Positions 5,514-13,928 of a stretch of 24,153 nucleotides of DNA are shown here, in pieces. The stretch is from positions 1 through 24,153 of IMG/VR virus record IMGVR_UViG_3300010883_000460; one strand, 5' to 3'. The notes beneath the pieces are model-generated. The model saw only the letters and a program-made list of their open reading frames with translations, was not told the origin of the DNA and did no database searches. Within the stretch, counting starts at the first letter, position 1, and the number at the start of each line of letters is the position of its first letter. A program made the position numbers and the translations under genes. The stretch comes from a virus.

Positions 5514-7939
5514 CTCAATTCCGGTTCAACAGGGACTTGAGACCATCCAACTACTGTAGATCCCCTCGGATTCATTATCATTGAACAACCAGTCTCCTGA
5601 TTGTTATCAAGTCGCGTTCCAAAACTTCGTTTCCATTCAACAAGACCATCTGACCAACGTGTTGCAGACATGTAATTTCCTGATGGACTGGTCTGAGCAA
5701 ATCCGGTGTTTTTGTTTCTGACTCTCACGAGGACATACGTGAAGATTGACGAGATGTATCGTGACCATGATCGTGCAGCAGAACCAGGATTGTTAGGATC
5801 AACTTCAAAGGATCCAGTACATCCGTTAGTGTCTGCAAGTTTGAAACTGTCTAATGAACTATTGAGACTTGCATAGTTGATTTCAAGTGTTTGGGCTTTT
5901 TCCCACTCCATCATTGATTGAACGATTCCAGGTGAGACATTAGGTGTAAAAAAAGAATCATAAACGTTGTCAAAACTAACGTTGTTAGTTGGTCCATACC
6001 TCAGATCGTCTGCAACTCCGAACGTATCACCTAGTGCCGTTTCAATGTCTTCAACTGACGCATCAAATGGCAACCATTCTGTGTACTGTCCTGCTCTTGG
6101 AAATTGATAAGAACCAAGACCAATCGCAAACTCTGTTGATTCGTCATACGGTACTCTCCATGATGTCGGTAAAGCAAAATCAACTCTTCTAGTCTCGTAA
6201 GTAAAACCAAATCTACTTTTCCACGGATTGTCTGTAATCCCACCAGGATGAAGAATTGTCCAACCCTGTGTTCCTTTCATAACTGGATATTCTCTTGCCT
6301 CATTCTGGTTGAACTGATGAACTGTTGAGATTCCACCTGAATATGCTCTTTCTGTGTCTCCAATAATAAACGGACTGTTCATTGAAACTTCGTCACCAGT
6401 GTCCCAAATTGAAACCCATGGATCATATTTGCTGATTGAAATTGGTTGGTTGTTTGCATTAGCAGGAGTGTCTTCGGGGATGCTGTAATACCCGATATCC
6501 ACATCCAGTGATCTGAACCCGTTGAAATCGTTTCTCTGTTTGACAACATGAAGAGACGGAATCGAACCACCGTCCACCGGGAATGGATTGTAGTCAGCTC
6601 CGACGTAGCGTGTGCTGGTAGCCTGATCAAACCGGAACCATCTGTTGATCAAACTCAATTCAAGATCGTAGATGTACCAACCCAAATAATCATCTCTGGT
6701 CAGAAGAATCATGTCCTGTGCAAACCTGAGATTCATTTTGATTCCATGTGCCTGTCGAATCTCTGTTGAATTCATATCTTCAAGGTTCTGTCCATCCCAT
6801 CGGTAAACATTGTGAACCCCACTTACTGTCCCTGACTCTCTTTCAAACCGTTGATTTAGAACAATGTTTCCGTCTCCTGAAATGCAAAATTGTGATCTTC
6901 TGTAAGTGTCAAAGAATGCCGTTGTTCTTGGTTGTTCTCTTGACGTGTAAGGAATCAACGTGTCGCTGTCATGGAGGGTGAGATAACCGACAATTCTCGA
7001 AGTCAATGGTTCTGGTTCTGTGTAAGAATCTTCGAGAGATGCCCATACAAACTGCTGATCAGCATTCTGCCATGTAATGTGAATTTCCAACCAGTCTTCA
7101 GACAATGGTCCACCAGAAACATTTGCTTCAAATATTGCCGCTACGTTATCGAAAATCGCTTTGACTGCGTTCGCGTCATCAGTGTGATTGAATGACACAG
7201 TCTGTTCTGGTAATCCACTCCATGCAGGAATCCTGAAATTGTAAAAAGTTGTTTCAGGGAGTACCTGTGGAATTATGCGATACTTTTGAATGTTGGTGAC
7301 TGCTTCAAATGGATTCAAACAGATCACCGAAGATTGTGGAGTCCTTGATTGAGTTGAAAGAAGACCACCACTGACTTCACCGATCATCGCTCGTGTTCCA
7401 CTCACACCAAGCGTAGAGATCGTGTAACTGTTTCCTGATCCATTTGCATCATAAGGAACACCAACAACATTTGGATCTCCAGCAGAAACGTGACGCACTC
7501 CGAATCCGCCAGAAACATCATTCTTAGGAAGAGAAATGTAACCCATGTTTCCTGAGGAAAGAGATGAACTACCATTTTCCATATTGATGTACTTGACACG
7601 CGATTCCCAGGTTACAAATTGGTTTTGACTTAATGGAGTTGCCCAAATAGATGTACGACCTGGAAAACGGGCGGATGGTGAAGCATCTGAAATTCTCACC
7701 TGATTAGTTGCGTGAATGTCGTCCCTGTTAGACTCCACATAATAATGAACTGGAAGAGTGTTATTCAAAATCGATGTAGTGATTCTGGTTGTTGTAATAT
7801 GTCTGTTTTGCAAAGTTCCAAACAACTGGCCGATATGTTCCCATGAAGTTATACCGGTAGCCCGATTGAATCCTTTGATGTTAATGCCACCGGGTACTTC
7901 ATCAATGCACCGGCAACAGTTTCCCATAATCATATTCAT
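5510..7939 (-). CDS. Large distal tail / tail fibre-like protein, 809 aa
   Basis: I do not recognise a named domain. It is a long, soluble, beta-rich protein full of Trp, Tyr, Asn, Gly and Ser, without membrane segments, typical of phage tip, fibre or receptor-binding proteins. The N-terminus carries a Cys pair motif (GNCCRCIDE) that may bind metal or be a disulfide. Repeated short segments with Trp-Asp-Gly and ISGDGNI suggest propeller or beta-helical blades. It is the largest protein of the window, is encoded after the tape measure and three smaller tail genes, and overlaps both neighbours by ATGA. Position plus composition support a host-recognition or tip role; enzymatic activity cannot be excluded. 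Confidence 0.55.
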   Translation of the reverse strand: MNMIMGNCCRCIDEVPGGINIKGFNRATGITSWEHIGQLFGTLQNRHITTTRITTSILNNTLPVHYYVESNRDDIHATNQVRISDASPSARFPGRTSIWATPLSQNQFVTWESRVKYINMENGSSSLSSGNMGYISLPKNDVSGGFGVRHVSAGDPNVVGVPYDANGSGNSYTISTLGVSGTRAMIGEVSGGLLSTQSRTPQSSVICLNPFEAVTNIQKYRIIPQVLPETTFYNFRIPAWSGLPEQTVSFNHTDDANAVKAIFDNVAAIFEANVSGGPLSEDWLEIHITWQNADQQFVWASLEDSYTEPEPLTSRIVGYLTLHDSDTLIPYTSREQPRTTAFFDTYRRSQFCISGDGNIVLNQRFERESGTVSGVHNVYRWDGQNLEDMNSTEIRQAHGIKMNLRFAQDMILLTRDDYLGWYIYDLELSLINRWFRFDQATSTRYVGADYNPFPVDGGSIPSLHVVKQRNDFNGFRSLDVDIGYYSIPEDTPANANNQPISISKYDPWVSIWDTGDEVSMNSPFIIGDTERAYSGGISTVHQFNQNEAREYPVMKGTQGWTILHPGGITDNPWKSRFGFTYETRRVDFALPTSWRVPYDESTEFAIGLGSYQFPRAGQYTEWLPFDASVEDIETALGDTFGVADDLRYGPTNNVSFDNVYDSFFTPNVSPGIVQSMMEWEKAQTLEINYASLNSSLDSFKLADTNGCTGSFEVDPNNPGSAARSWSRYISSIFTYVLVRVRNKNTGFAQTSPSGNYMSATRWSDGLVEWKRSFGTRLDNNQETGCSMIMNPRGSTVVGWSQVPVEPELR

Positions 7940-8331
7940 GGTTTACCGTCCGTTGCATTACAATTTGCGTCAGTCAACATCCATTTGCCTTGATTGTCTT
8001 TGTAAGTCGCTTCGACAAATGTCCCAGATGAAATATCAGTGTCCCGTCGTGAGAAAACTTCCTGAGTTGTGCTGGTATCGGCTAAAGAACCGTCTGACGA
8101 ATCAACGATGTAAATGTTAACATCCGCTGACGGTTGCGAGGACCAAGCTAAATCAGGATCAGTCGATGCCGCCAAGTCTGCTGCAAGGTAACCAATGATG
8201 ACAGGCGGGACGTATTCAATTTGTTCTTCGCGTTCCTCAATAGGTGACGAACCACGCTTCCGGTTTTTTGCTTCTTTGACCAGTTGAACCAACTGAGCCA
8301 CGAAACCTGAATCAAGTTTGACGAATCCCAT
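7936..8331 (-). CDS. Tail-associated hypothetical protein, 131 aa
   Basis: The N-terminal 40 residues are helical and charged (FVAQLVQLVKEAKNRKRG), then an acidic stretch leads into a beta-rich domain with VIIGYLAADLAAST and FVEATYKDNQGKW segments. No homologous family is recognised. Its start codon shares one base with the upstream stop (TAATG) and its stop overlaps the 809-aa gene as ATGA, so it is translationally coupled on both sides. It may be an attachment piece or chaperone for the large tip protein. Confidence 0.55.
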   Translation of the reverse strand: MGFVKLDSGFVAQLVQLVKEAKNRKRGSSPIEEREEQIEYVPPVIIGYLAADLAASTDPDLAWSSQPSADVNIYIVDSSDGSLADTSTTQEVFSRRDTDISSGTFVEATYKDNQGKWMLTDANCNATDGKP

Positions 8332-8690
8332 TAGTCTTCCAGTACATCAATGTCCACGAGCGTTGAAGCAGTGTCTGAAATGAAAAACAAATCAGCAGTG
8401 GGATTGAGTCTGAAGCAGAAAGTTTCGCTTGGTTTGATTCGACCACCGTACACACCGGTTGAGTATCCCCACCGAACGATCGCGGTTGTGCTTGTGTTAC
8501 GCAAAACACAAACTCCCTCTGTCGTCAGTTCGCCAAACGTGGATACTGTCTTTTCTCCCGTACCAACCACAACTGTTGACGAAAACTTTCCAATTCCGGT
8601 TTTTGTGATGGTCTGTGAACCGGGACTGATGTTGATTGGAGTTTCATTCGCAAGGCTGGTTGAAATTGTAATGTTGAGTGAGATTGTCAT
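8331..8690 (-). CDS. Tail-associated beta-sandwich-like protein, 119 aa
   Basis: A beta-rich protein with Thr/Ser/Val-rich strands and turn motifs, without membrane segments. The ending KPSETFCFRLNPTADLFFISDTAST resembles small structural phage proteins with a jelly-roll or Ig-like fold, in which a Pro-Gly/Ser turn precedes a strand reaching a fluorophobic core. No specific family is claimed. TAAGGA lies six nt before the ATG, and its stop overlaps the next start. It is in the distal tail block and may be a tail-tip or decoration component. Confidence 0.55.
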   Translation of the reverse strand: MTISLNITISTSLANETPINISPGSQTITKTGIGKFSSTVVVGTGEKTVSTFGELTTEGVCVLRNTSTTAIVRWGYSTGVYGGRIKPSETFCFRLNPTADLFFISDTASTLVDIDVLED

Positions 8691-8699
8691 TGGTATTCC

Positions 8700-9617
8700 T
8701 TAGCTGAAAAATGGTGAAAGAACTGAAAAGTCCAAAGGGATTTCAGGTTCAACTTCGATTTTCAAAATGTCGTCGGAGTTTGTGATAGTAGTTTGAGACA
8801 TTGCAGATCCTGCAGACGTCAACGGGACTTCTTTCGAAACGCTGACACCGTTACCGTCTCTGATGGGATAGATTGCAAATCCACCAGGCTCAAGAATCGA
8901 CGGTAACCGTTCATAGCGACCAACATTTGGAATGTAACGCTTCCAGTCTTTTCTGAAGTGAAATTCAAACGTGAATTCTTTGAAGGTCACTCCGTTTCTG
9001 ACCTGTGCTTCAGACAGTCCGCCGAACTTATACCGTGCTTTCTTTTCTGCGACCGACAACCCGCGAAAACTGAAACCAGATTTATTGATTGAATCAGGCC
9101 AGGTGTCTATTGCAGCAATAGGGATATCGGACACGTTTTTTCTGATCTTGGCAATTGGTCGCGTACGGTCTTTTGAGAACGGCCTGACGGGTGTGAAGGC
9201 TGTGTTGACGATTATGTTGCCCTCTCCGTCAGTGTTGACAAGTTCTTCGTAACCTTCACCAACCCACGAGATCCTTGCTTGTTCCGCTAGTGGGTTTGTG
9301 TTTGTTGGTATGCCGAAACCCTTCTCCGTTGTGTAGTCAGCTTTCACCAACCAATACAGACCAAGCTTGCCTCCTGTGATGCTGTCTTTCGTCGGTCCTT
9401 TATTGTCGATCGGTTTGACGTTGAGACCTTGACATACTGCATCAGGATCTTCCCAGTGAAAGCTGCCGACTTGTGGCAACCCAACTGCAGAGCCTGCAAC
9501 ATATGCTGTGTTGTCTCTGTCAGTTAATACTTTCCACACATGCGTGTATGTTCTAACGCCGGACTGGTTGTTACCTTCCTGCATGTCTTCAACGTGACCA
9601 ATCAATCGTGATGGCAT
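8700..9617 (-). CDS. Putative distal tail / baseplate-hub protein, 305 aa
   Basis: This soluble, beta-rich protein is encoded directly after the tape measure, the usual place of the distal tail protein in siphoviruses. The N-terminal half is beta-strand rich (TYTHVWKVLTD, KLGLYWLVKADY); the C-terminal half contains FTFEFHFRKDWKRYIPNVG and a Pro/Gly-rich FAIYPIRDGNG segment. No hydrolase motif is evident. Its ATG shares one base with the tape-measure stop (TAATG). The assignment relies on position; sequence identity to a known distal tail family was not recognised. Confidence 0.5.
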   Translation of the reverse strand: MPSRLIGHVEDMQEGNNQSGVRTYTHVWKVLTDRDNTAYVAGSAVGLPQVGSFHWEDPDAVCQGLNVKPIDNKGPTKDSITGGKLGLYWLVKADYTTEKGFGIPTNTNPLAEQARISWVGEGYEELVNTDGEGNIIVNTAFTPVRPFSKDRTRPIAKIRKNVSDIPIAAIDTWPDSINKSGFSFRGLSVAEKKARYKFGGLSEAQVRNGVTFKEFTFEFHFRKDWKRYIPNVGRYERLPSILEPGGFAIYPIRDGNGVSVSKEVPLTSAGSAMSQTTITNSDDILKIEVEPEIPLDFSVLSPFFS

Positions 9618-11710
9618 TAGTTCACTGCTCCTTGTACTGGTACACCTTCAGTTGCATCAACAAGCCGTCCCAACAATGACGCGGACTCTTCAAGGTTGTC
9701 AGCGTTCTGAGCTGAGTTTGGATCAATACCAGCTTCAGCTAGTAATGCGTTTTTGGACTTGCCCCTGTTCAGTTCGTCTCTGATTCTGTCACGTTGTTCC
9801 TGTGCAGCTTTCAATTGTGATTTCGTCACATCAATGTCCCTCTGTCGATTGGCAACAAGTTGATTGTTCCCAGTGATCCCTGTTGCAGCAGACAAAGCAC
9901 CAAGCAACCCGCTGTGTTTGGTGATTCTTGACACTGCAATGGCTTCCTCAACCGATTTCAATCTTTTGTTTTCGCTTAACTGTCCTTGTTTGCCTGAAAT
10001 GTTTTTGTTGGATTTGTCGAGTTGAAACTGCAGGAACTTTCTTTTGTCTTCACCACTTAAACCGGCAGCAGTGGACATAACATCGTCACCACGTTTTTGG
10101 GTTTTCTTGTTGAGTTCATCGGTCAGATTTTTCGACCGTGCAAGTTCGTCATTTAAGTCACGAATTGCGGGATTCAGTTTGTAAATTGCGATGGACAGAA
10201 TACCAATCCCGGCAATAGCAGCACCTGCAAGACTTGCTTTCCATAACCACGTCACTGTGGTCAATGTTCGAAATGCACCAATCAGAGTTGGAATCACACT
10301 GACCATCGTACCGAGACCAAGAGCTAACGGACCAAACGCTGCAGCAGCACCAGCAGCAATCAGAAGGTAATCCTGGGTTTCATCGCTTAGGTCTGAAAAC
10401 CAATCGACAAGACCTGTTAGAACGTCTGTCAGACGGCTTAAAATCGGGACCAGCTTCTCTCCGATGTTCTCAGCTGCAACCTGCATTTTCGTTCTGAGTT
10501 GTGCCATCGCAAAACTTGCATTCGAAACACCTTCTGTTTGTGCTTCAAAAGCATCAGTCACCGCATTTGTTGGGTCCTTCATTGCCTCCAATTTTTGGGC
10601 GAACGTTTCAGCCTGTGAACCGGTCAACGCCAACACTGCTGTCAGTGCTTCAGATGAACCAAACATTTTCCCAAGTATATTTGTGTCTCCTTCAGCTTCA
10701 GCACCAAGCAACGCCAGACTGTCTTTCAATCCTGTTGAGTTGAAAACGGTTTGTCCAAGAGACTTGCCAACTTCCTCGGAGAACTTTGAAAGGTCTTTCA
10801 ACGCTAGTCCAAGTTCCTTCATTTTCTTTGTGTCGTTTTGTTTGGTCGCTTCAGCAAGTTCCATTCTTGCTTTCTTGATTCTTTCCTGTACTTCAAACCA
10901 TTGCTTGGAAAACTTCGTTTCAACCAGTTTTCCCTGTTCTTTTAGTTTGTTCGTGACTTGTCCTAATGCTTCCCCCATTTCTGCGGTTGGTTTCAACATT
11001 GCCTGGAACGCAGCTTTGGCCTGTGTCGTAACTTCAGCAGCGTTGCCGGTCACACCAGTCAAAGTTGCGAACGTTGCAAACAGTTCTTCCTGCGTTACAC
11101 CAAGGGCAGCCGCCATCGGTGTGACTTTGCCGATTGCTGCAGCAAGTTGTGGGAAGTCTGTCTGTCCAAGCTTCACTGTCATGAACGCAAGATCAGCAGC
11201 TTTCTGGACGGCAACTTCAGTTGTGTCCCCGTAACCTTTGGTGACAGCAGAAGTCAGAGCGATTGCCTGTTCCGTTGTGGCTAATCCTGCAGTCGCTGCC
11301 CGTGCATTGATGGCAAGAACACCAGACGCATCCGCCATGTCAAAACCAGCGGATACAACCTGATAAAGTCCACCAGCAATGTCACCAGTGGACTTTCCAG
11401 TTTCAACCGCGATCGACTGAACATCGTCACGGAACTTTGCAAGGTTCGTATCATCGACTCCAAGGCTTTGGACATTTGCCATTGCCTTGTTTAAGTCTTC
11501 CGAGAACTTTAGAGCGGCACCAGCAGCACCAACGATGGGAAGCGTGACTCCCACCGTGGCAGTTTTACCGATCTTCTTTAACTTCTTACCGACCTTCTCT
11601 GAAAACTTGCCTGTGATGCCTTCAGCATTAGACAACATTTCCTGAAATTCGCCAAGGTCTCCTGTTAGTCTGACGAGCAGATTCGCAATTTCAACCTGAC
11701 CCACTGCCAT
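9617..11710 (-). CDS. Tail tape measure protein, TP901 family
   Basis: A 697-aa protein that sets tail length and probably helps DNA pass the host membrane. Residues about 60-260 show the TP901 tape measure core (MANVQSLGVD, VSAGFDMADA, ARAATAGLATTEQAIALTSA, QAAFQAM-like repeats). A helical charged region with coiled-coil character follows (KKARMELAEATKQNDTKKMK), then a long hydrophobic stretch near residues 440-515 (LLIAAGAAAAFGPLALGLG and AAIAGIGILSIAIYKL) of the kind that inserts in membranes, and a charged helical C-terminus. AAGGAG lies ten nt before the ATG. The gene starts 20 nt inside the chaperone extension frame. At about 1.5 angstroms per residue, 697 aa would fit a tail around 100 nm; this is an estimate. 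Confidence 0.9.
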   Translation of the reverse strand: MAVGQVEIANLLVRLTGDLGEFQEMLSNAEGITGKFSEKVGKKLKKIGKTATVGVTLPIVGAAGAALKFSEDLNKAMANVQSLGVDDTNLAKFRDDVQSIAVETGKSTGDIAGGLYQVVSAGFDMADASGVLAINARAATAGLATTEQAIALTSAVTKGYGDTTEVAVQKAADLAFMTVKLGQTDFPQLAAAIGKVTPMAAALGVTQEELFATFATLTGVTGNAAEVTTQAKAAFQAMLKPTAEMGEALGQVTNKLKEQGKLVETKFSKQWFEVQERIKKARMELAEATKQNDTKKMKELGLALKDLSKFSEEVGKSLGQTVFNSTGLKDSLALLGAEAEGDTNILGKMFGSSEALTAVLALTGSQAETFAQKLEAMKDPTNAVTDAFEAQTEGVSNASFAMAQLRTKMQVAAENIGEKLVPILSRLTDVLTGLVDWFSDLSDETQDYLLIAAGAAAAFGPLALGLGTMVSVIPTLIGAFRTLTTVTWLWKASLAGAAIAGIGILSIAIYKLNPAIRDLNDELARSKNLTDELNKKTQKRGDDVMSTAAGLSGEDKRKFLQFQLDKSNKNISGKQGQLSENKRLKSVEEAIAVSRITKHSGLLGALSAATGITGNNQLVANRQRDIDVTKSQLKAAQEQRDRIRDELNRGKSKNALLAEAGIDPNSAQNADNLEESASLLGRLVDATEGVPVQGAVN

Positions 11711-11930
11711 CGACTCTGCTCCTTGACATCCTCAAGTGCCAACGTGCTTTGACTTCCTCAGATGAAGTTGTCAATTGCTTTGGTCTTACCTTACGTGTCC
11801 CTGTTTTGGCGATTTCATACCACGCTTTGAAAGTGTTAAACTGTCGGTTGGTAGTTGTCTCCATTGCTTCACTGAGAGACATGCCAAAGTGTTTGCAATA
11901 GAGAAACCAGAAGTGGAATTTTATTGCACG
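11691..11930 (-). CDS. Tail assembly chaperone T-like extension (-1 frame)
   Basis: This reading frame has no good start of its own for most of its length but is fully open from the slippery heptamer at 11930-11936 to a stop 20 nt inside the tape-measure gene. A -1 shift of ribosomes reading the upstream 140-aa chaperone would give 138 + 79 = 217 aa. The 79-aa extension contains aromatic and Cys residues (FHFWFLYCKHFG), followed by NRQFNTFKAWYEI, resembling the downstream half of G-T chaperones, which bind the tape measure and recruit tail tube subunits. An ATG at 11882 lies in frame but lacks a ribosome binding site. The joined product spans complement positions 12343-11930 then 11930-11691. 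Confidence 0.82.
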   Translation of the reverse strand, partial: RAIKFHFWFLYCKHFGMSLSEAMETTTNRQFNTFKAWYEIAKTGTRKVRPKQLTTSSEEVKARWHLRMSRSRVDGSGSG

Positions 11931-12343
11931 TTTCCCACCGTGTCTTCTTCGCGTTGCTTAATGACGGCGTCCAGCGCTTCACGTTTCTTGATTAGGCTTT
12001 CAAGGTCTTCGTCCGAATCCATTTCGCTGTTCTTTTTGATCAGTTCAATCAAACGGTCACAGATTCGACTAGGCCATTTTTCAACCATCAACTTGGAAAC
12101 AGTCCTTTGTTCTCCCTGTTCTTCGACAGTGGTACATTCGGCCAACAGTTCAAGTTCAGGTTCGTTAAACCCGTCAGACTTAACAGCTTTCCCGTCTTCA
12201 AGTGTGATGTTCCTCATGATCCCGTCCTTGTAACGAGACACAGCACCGCCTGAAGCTTCAGTCAAGGTGTAAGACTTGTCCTTGTACTTGAACTGTTGAG
12301 TCCATTCTGAAACACCACTGTCAAAATCAATAACTTCACTCAT
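11921..12343 (-). CDS. Tail assembly chaperone G-like, 140 aa
   Basis: An acidic, mostly helical soluble protein located between the tail tube and tape measure genes, the position of lambda gpG. It begins with a beta-rich section (FKYKDKSYTLTEASGG), then a charged helical section with a Leu-rich KLMVEKWPSRICDRLIELIKK and ends in a polar helix. The ATG is preceded by TTGGAGCGACCTG, a strong leader also used elsewhere in the window. Near the stop, the codons GTG GGA AAC form the heptamer GGGAAAC in the zero frame; a -1 shift there makes the longer G-T fusion. Ribosomes that do not shift end at the TAA at 11921. Confidence 0.82.
   Translation of the reverse strand: MSEVIDFDSGVSEWTQQFKYKDKSYTLTEASGGAVSRYKDGIMRNITLEDGKAVKSDGFNEPELELLAECTTVEEQGEQRTVSKLMVEKWPSRICDRLIELIKKNSEMDSDEDLESLIKKREALDAVIKQREEDTVGNVQ
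11930..11936 (-). promoter_or_regulatory. -1 programmed frameshift heptamer G GGA AAC
   Basis: Read on the minus strand, GGGAAAC fits the X XXY YYZ rule exactly in the zero frame of the G-like gene (codons GGA then AAC), two codons before its stop. Slipping by one base gives GGG and AAA pairing and then CGT GCA ATA, a frame open for 79 codons. Lambda uses the near-identical GGGAAAG at the same place. A 6-bp stem TGCAAT/ATTGCA can form just downstream (about 11894-11928), but it lies close to the heptamer and is weak support. Confidence 0.85.
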
Positions 12344-12362
12344 CAGGTCGCTCCAACCTTAG

Positions 12363-12587
12363 TCACTTAGTGTTCGTCACTTTTTCAATTTCCGGCGGAC
12401 GAGTTACCGGTGCTTTCTTTTTGGTTGTCGCTTTCGGCTTTACAGCTTCAACGTCAACACGTTCTCCAAACAGTTCTTTCCTTGCTGCATCAATTGAGTC
12501 AGCAAGGATTGGAAAAGTTTGCCCATTGATGCCTTGCCGAAACAAAGCACCAGCGGTATCCAGATCGTCTTTCACTTTGGAGTCCAT
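12363..12587 (-). CDS. Small hypothetical tail-region protein, 74 aa
   Basis: It starts with an acidic helical half (DLDTAGALFRQGINGQTFP, then DAARKELFGERVDVE) and ends in a Lys/Pro/Thr-rich basic tail (KPKATTKKKAPVTRPP) that is probably disordered. AAAGGTTGAACA precedes the ATG at good spacing. It sits between the tail tube gene and the chaperones; small unknown genes are common at this place in siphoviruses. A short protein with one helical and one disordered basic part might be a second chaperone or a tube accessory. Function is unknown. Confidence 0.55.
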   Translation of the reverse strand: MDSKVKDDLDTAGALFRQGINGQTFPILADSIDAARKELFGERVDVEAVKPKATTKKKAPVTRPPEIEKVTNTK

Positions 12588-12605
12588 TGTTCAACCTTTC
12601 AAGGT

Positions 12606-13067
12606 TTACGCAACAACTGGTTCTTCTTCGTTGTCACTGCCGTCTGTACCAGTGAACACAAATTCAACATCGGCCAACGGCATTGCTCCGTCAGTCAAAC
12701 CGGTTGGCTTAAATGATTTCATGTATCCAAAGTCAGCAGATGTTGTTGCATCCGCATATTTGATTGTGATTGTCGTTCTGACGTTAATCAGTGCCCGACA
12801 TTGTGCACGACTTGTTGAAGTGTAAGCACAGGTCATCGTACCGTTTTCGGTATCAATGAGTCCACGTGGAGCCTTTGATCGTCGTGTTGCGTTGTGTTGA
12901 GTTGTTGTGTCAATCGGATCACCGCCTTCGTCTCCAAATGGAGTACCGATTTCAGTTTCCCACAGTGCCACATTTGGATCAGTTGCAAAAGTAATCAGAG
13001 ACTGATATCCGTCTTTGATTCTTGTTCCAACTGGTGCGACTCTTGTTGTTGCGACAGGAGCAGTCAT
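12606..13067 (-). CDS. Major tail (tube) protein, putative
   Basis: A 153-aa, beta-rich protein in the canonical tail tube position, just upstream of the chaperone pair and after the tail terminator. The N-terminus (VATTRVAPVGTRIKDGYQSLI) is followed by FATDPNVALWETEIGTP, a Trp-containing segment also seen in tube proteins, and then by alternating strands (TMTCAYTSTSRAQC, RTTITIKYADATT). The C-terminus is acidic (GTDGSDNEEEP). Tube subunits of this size form hexameric rings stacked around the tape measure. AAGGATTGAAAA precedes the ATG, a strong site that fits high expression. The call rests mainly on position, size and fold impression. Confidence 0.72.
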   Translation of the reverse strand: MTAPVATTRVAPVGTRIKDGYQSLITFATDPNVALWETEIGTPFGDEGGDPIDTTTQHNATRRSKAPRGLIDTENGTMTCAYTSTSRAQCRALINVRTTITIKYADATTSADFGYMKSFKPTGLTDGAMPLADVEFVFTGTDGSDNEEEPVVA

Positions 13068-13080
13068 TTTTCAATCCTTC

Positions 13081-13512
13081 TTACAGAGTAACCTGAGCGT
13101 TAATTGTGAACAGATTCAAACTGGACAACGGAGCAGAACCAATTGGAATGATGTTTGAAGTTCTCGACACACTAACAATTGTGTATGTCGTACCTGAAAC
13201 AATCACCGCAGTGTTTCTGATTTGTTGGTCCAGTGCGTCTCTGATTTCTTGTGGCTTCTTTGGTGTTGATGATACCGATCTAATACGAATTTGGATACCC
13301 AGCTTTTCAACAATCACTCCACTGATTTGCAACCGACCTTCAAGTGTCCCTTGCGTGTCAATTATCGTGATTACGTCATCGGGTTTGTCTGGTTCTTCTG
13401 TGACATATACCGGCCATTTGCCGTTTTCAGATGGATCAGTTCCAACTTTCAAATCGTTCAACGCCCGTGCAACCAAGTCAGCAGGGGATGGAAGTATTGT
13501 TGTTGCAACCAT
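13081..13512 (-). CDS. Tail terminator / minor capsid-type protein
   Basis: A 143-aa protein with a pattern typical of phage tail terminators: an N-terminal helix (PSPADLVARALNDLKVG), the segment KPDDVITIIDTQGT, beta strands (QISGVIVEKLGIQIRIRS), then a helix ending IRDALDQQIRN and final strands. The PDD...I..T.G motif occurs in the phage minor capsid family PF12691 and in related terminator proteins that close the tail tube before it joins the head. The ATG at 13512 overlaps the upstream stop (TGATG) and has AAGGA at good spacing; a TTG three bases upstream (13515) is less likely. Confidence 0.72.
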   Translation of the reverse strand: MVATTILPSPADLVARALNDLKVGTDPSENGKWPVYVTEEPDKPDDVITIIDTQGTLEGRLQISGVIVEKLGIQIRIRSVSSTPKKPQEIRDALDQQIRNTAVIVSGTTYTIVSVSRTSNIIPIGSAPLSSLNLFTINAQVTL

Positions 13513-13928
13513 CAAAATTTTTCCTTGTAGACTTTGGCCGATCCTTTTAAGTCACCTGTTTCCACTGGTGCAAGTTTTTGGGACGCTGCCATCAATCGGT
13601 TACCCGCAAGAACTAGAGCCTGGACAAGTGAAACTTTTTTCCCGTGTGCAATACCGTTCTCAAGTGTTCTGACAACCTGTGCTTTCAACTCACTTTGCAT
13701 TGTTCGTGCAGGTTCTTCAAGAAACTTTGGTTGACCGACTTCCCAATACACACCATGTGCGGGAGGCCGTCTTGGCAGCCCCTTCCATTTCATTTGCGTG
13801 TTTTCATGAACGTAAACCGCATACGCTACAGTGTATCCAACGGCAACCGAAACCTTCGTTGATGATCCATAAGCTGTCTGCAGTTTTCGCAGTGTTTGAT
13901 TCAGCTTTTTGAGTCCTTCGATTCTCAT
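13512..13928 (-). CDS. HK97 gp10-like tail completion protein
   Basis: A 138-aa protein with the gp10-type arrangement: an N-terminal helix (LKKLNQTLRKLQTAYG), a core VSVAVGYTVAYAVYVHENTQ with a His-Glu-Asn segment, a second conserved stretch VGQPKFLEEPAR, a long helix, and a C-terminal APVETGDLKGSAKV. The AxYVHE...PKFLEPA pattern is characteristic of this head-tail joining family. The true start is the ATG at 13928, whose base overlap with the upstream TGA (ATGA) fits the other junctions; a longer reading from 13988 would add an unlikely Trp/Phe/Leu-rich leader that is really the previous gene in another frame. Confidence 0.8.
   Translation of the reverse strand: MRIEGLKKLNQTLRKLQTAYGSSTKVSVAVGYTVAYAVYVHENTQMKWKGLPRRPPAHGVYWEVGQPKFLEEPARTMQSELKAQVVRTLENGIAHGKKVSLVQALVLAGNRLMAASQKLAPVETGDLKGSAKVYKEKF

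Noticed and set aside
10464-11234. Long open frame on the plus strand (256 codons) inside the tape measure gene
   Set aside because: It is the antisense shadow of a Lys/Ala/Gln-rich gene; the product is low-complexity Ser/Ala/Cys-rich, has no ribosome binding site, and the opposite strand has a clear tape-measure protein.
11894-11928. TGCAAT/ATTGCA stem as frameshift stimulator
   Set aside because: The stem begins only one or two bases after the heptamer and has six base pairs; too weak to annotate separately.
13106-13672. Plus-strand open frame of 188 codons
   Set aside because: It runs antisense to the well-supported tail terminator and tail completion genes and has no start signal or recognisable domain.
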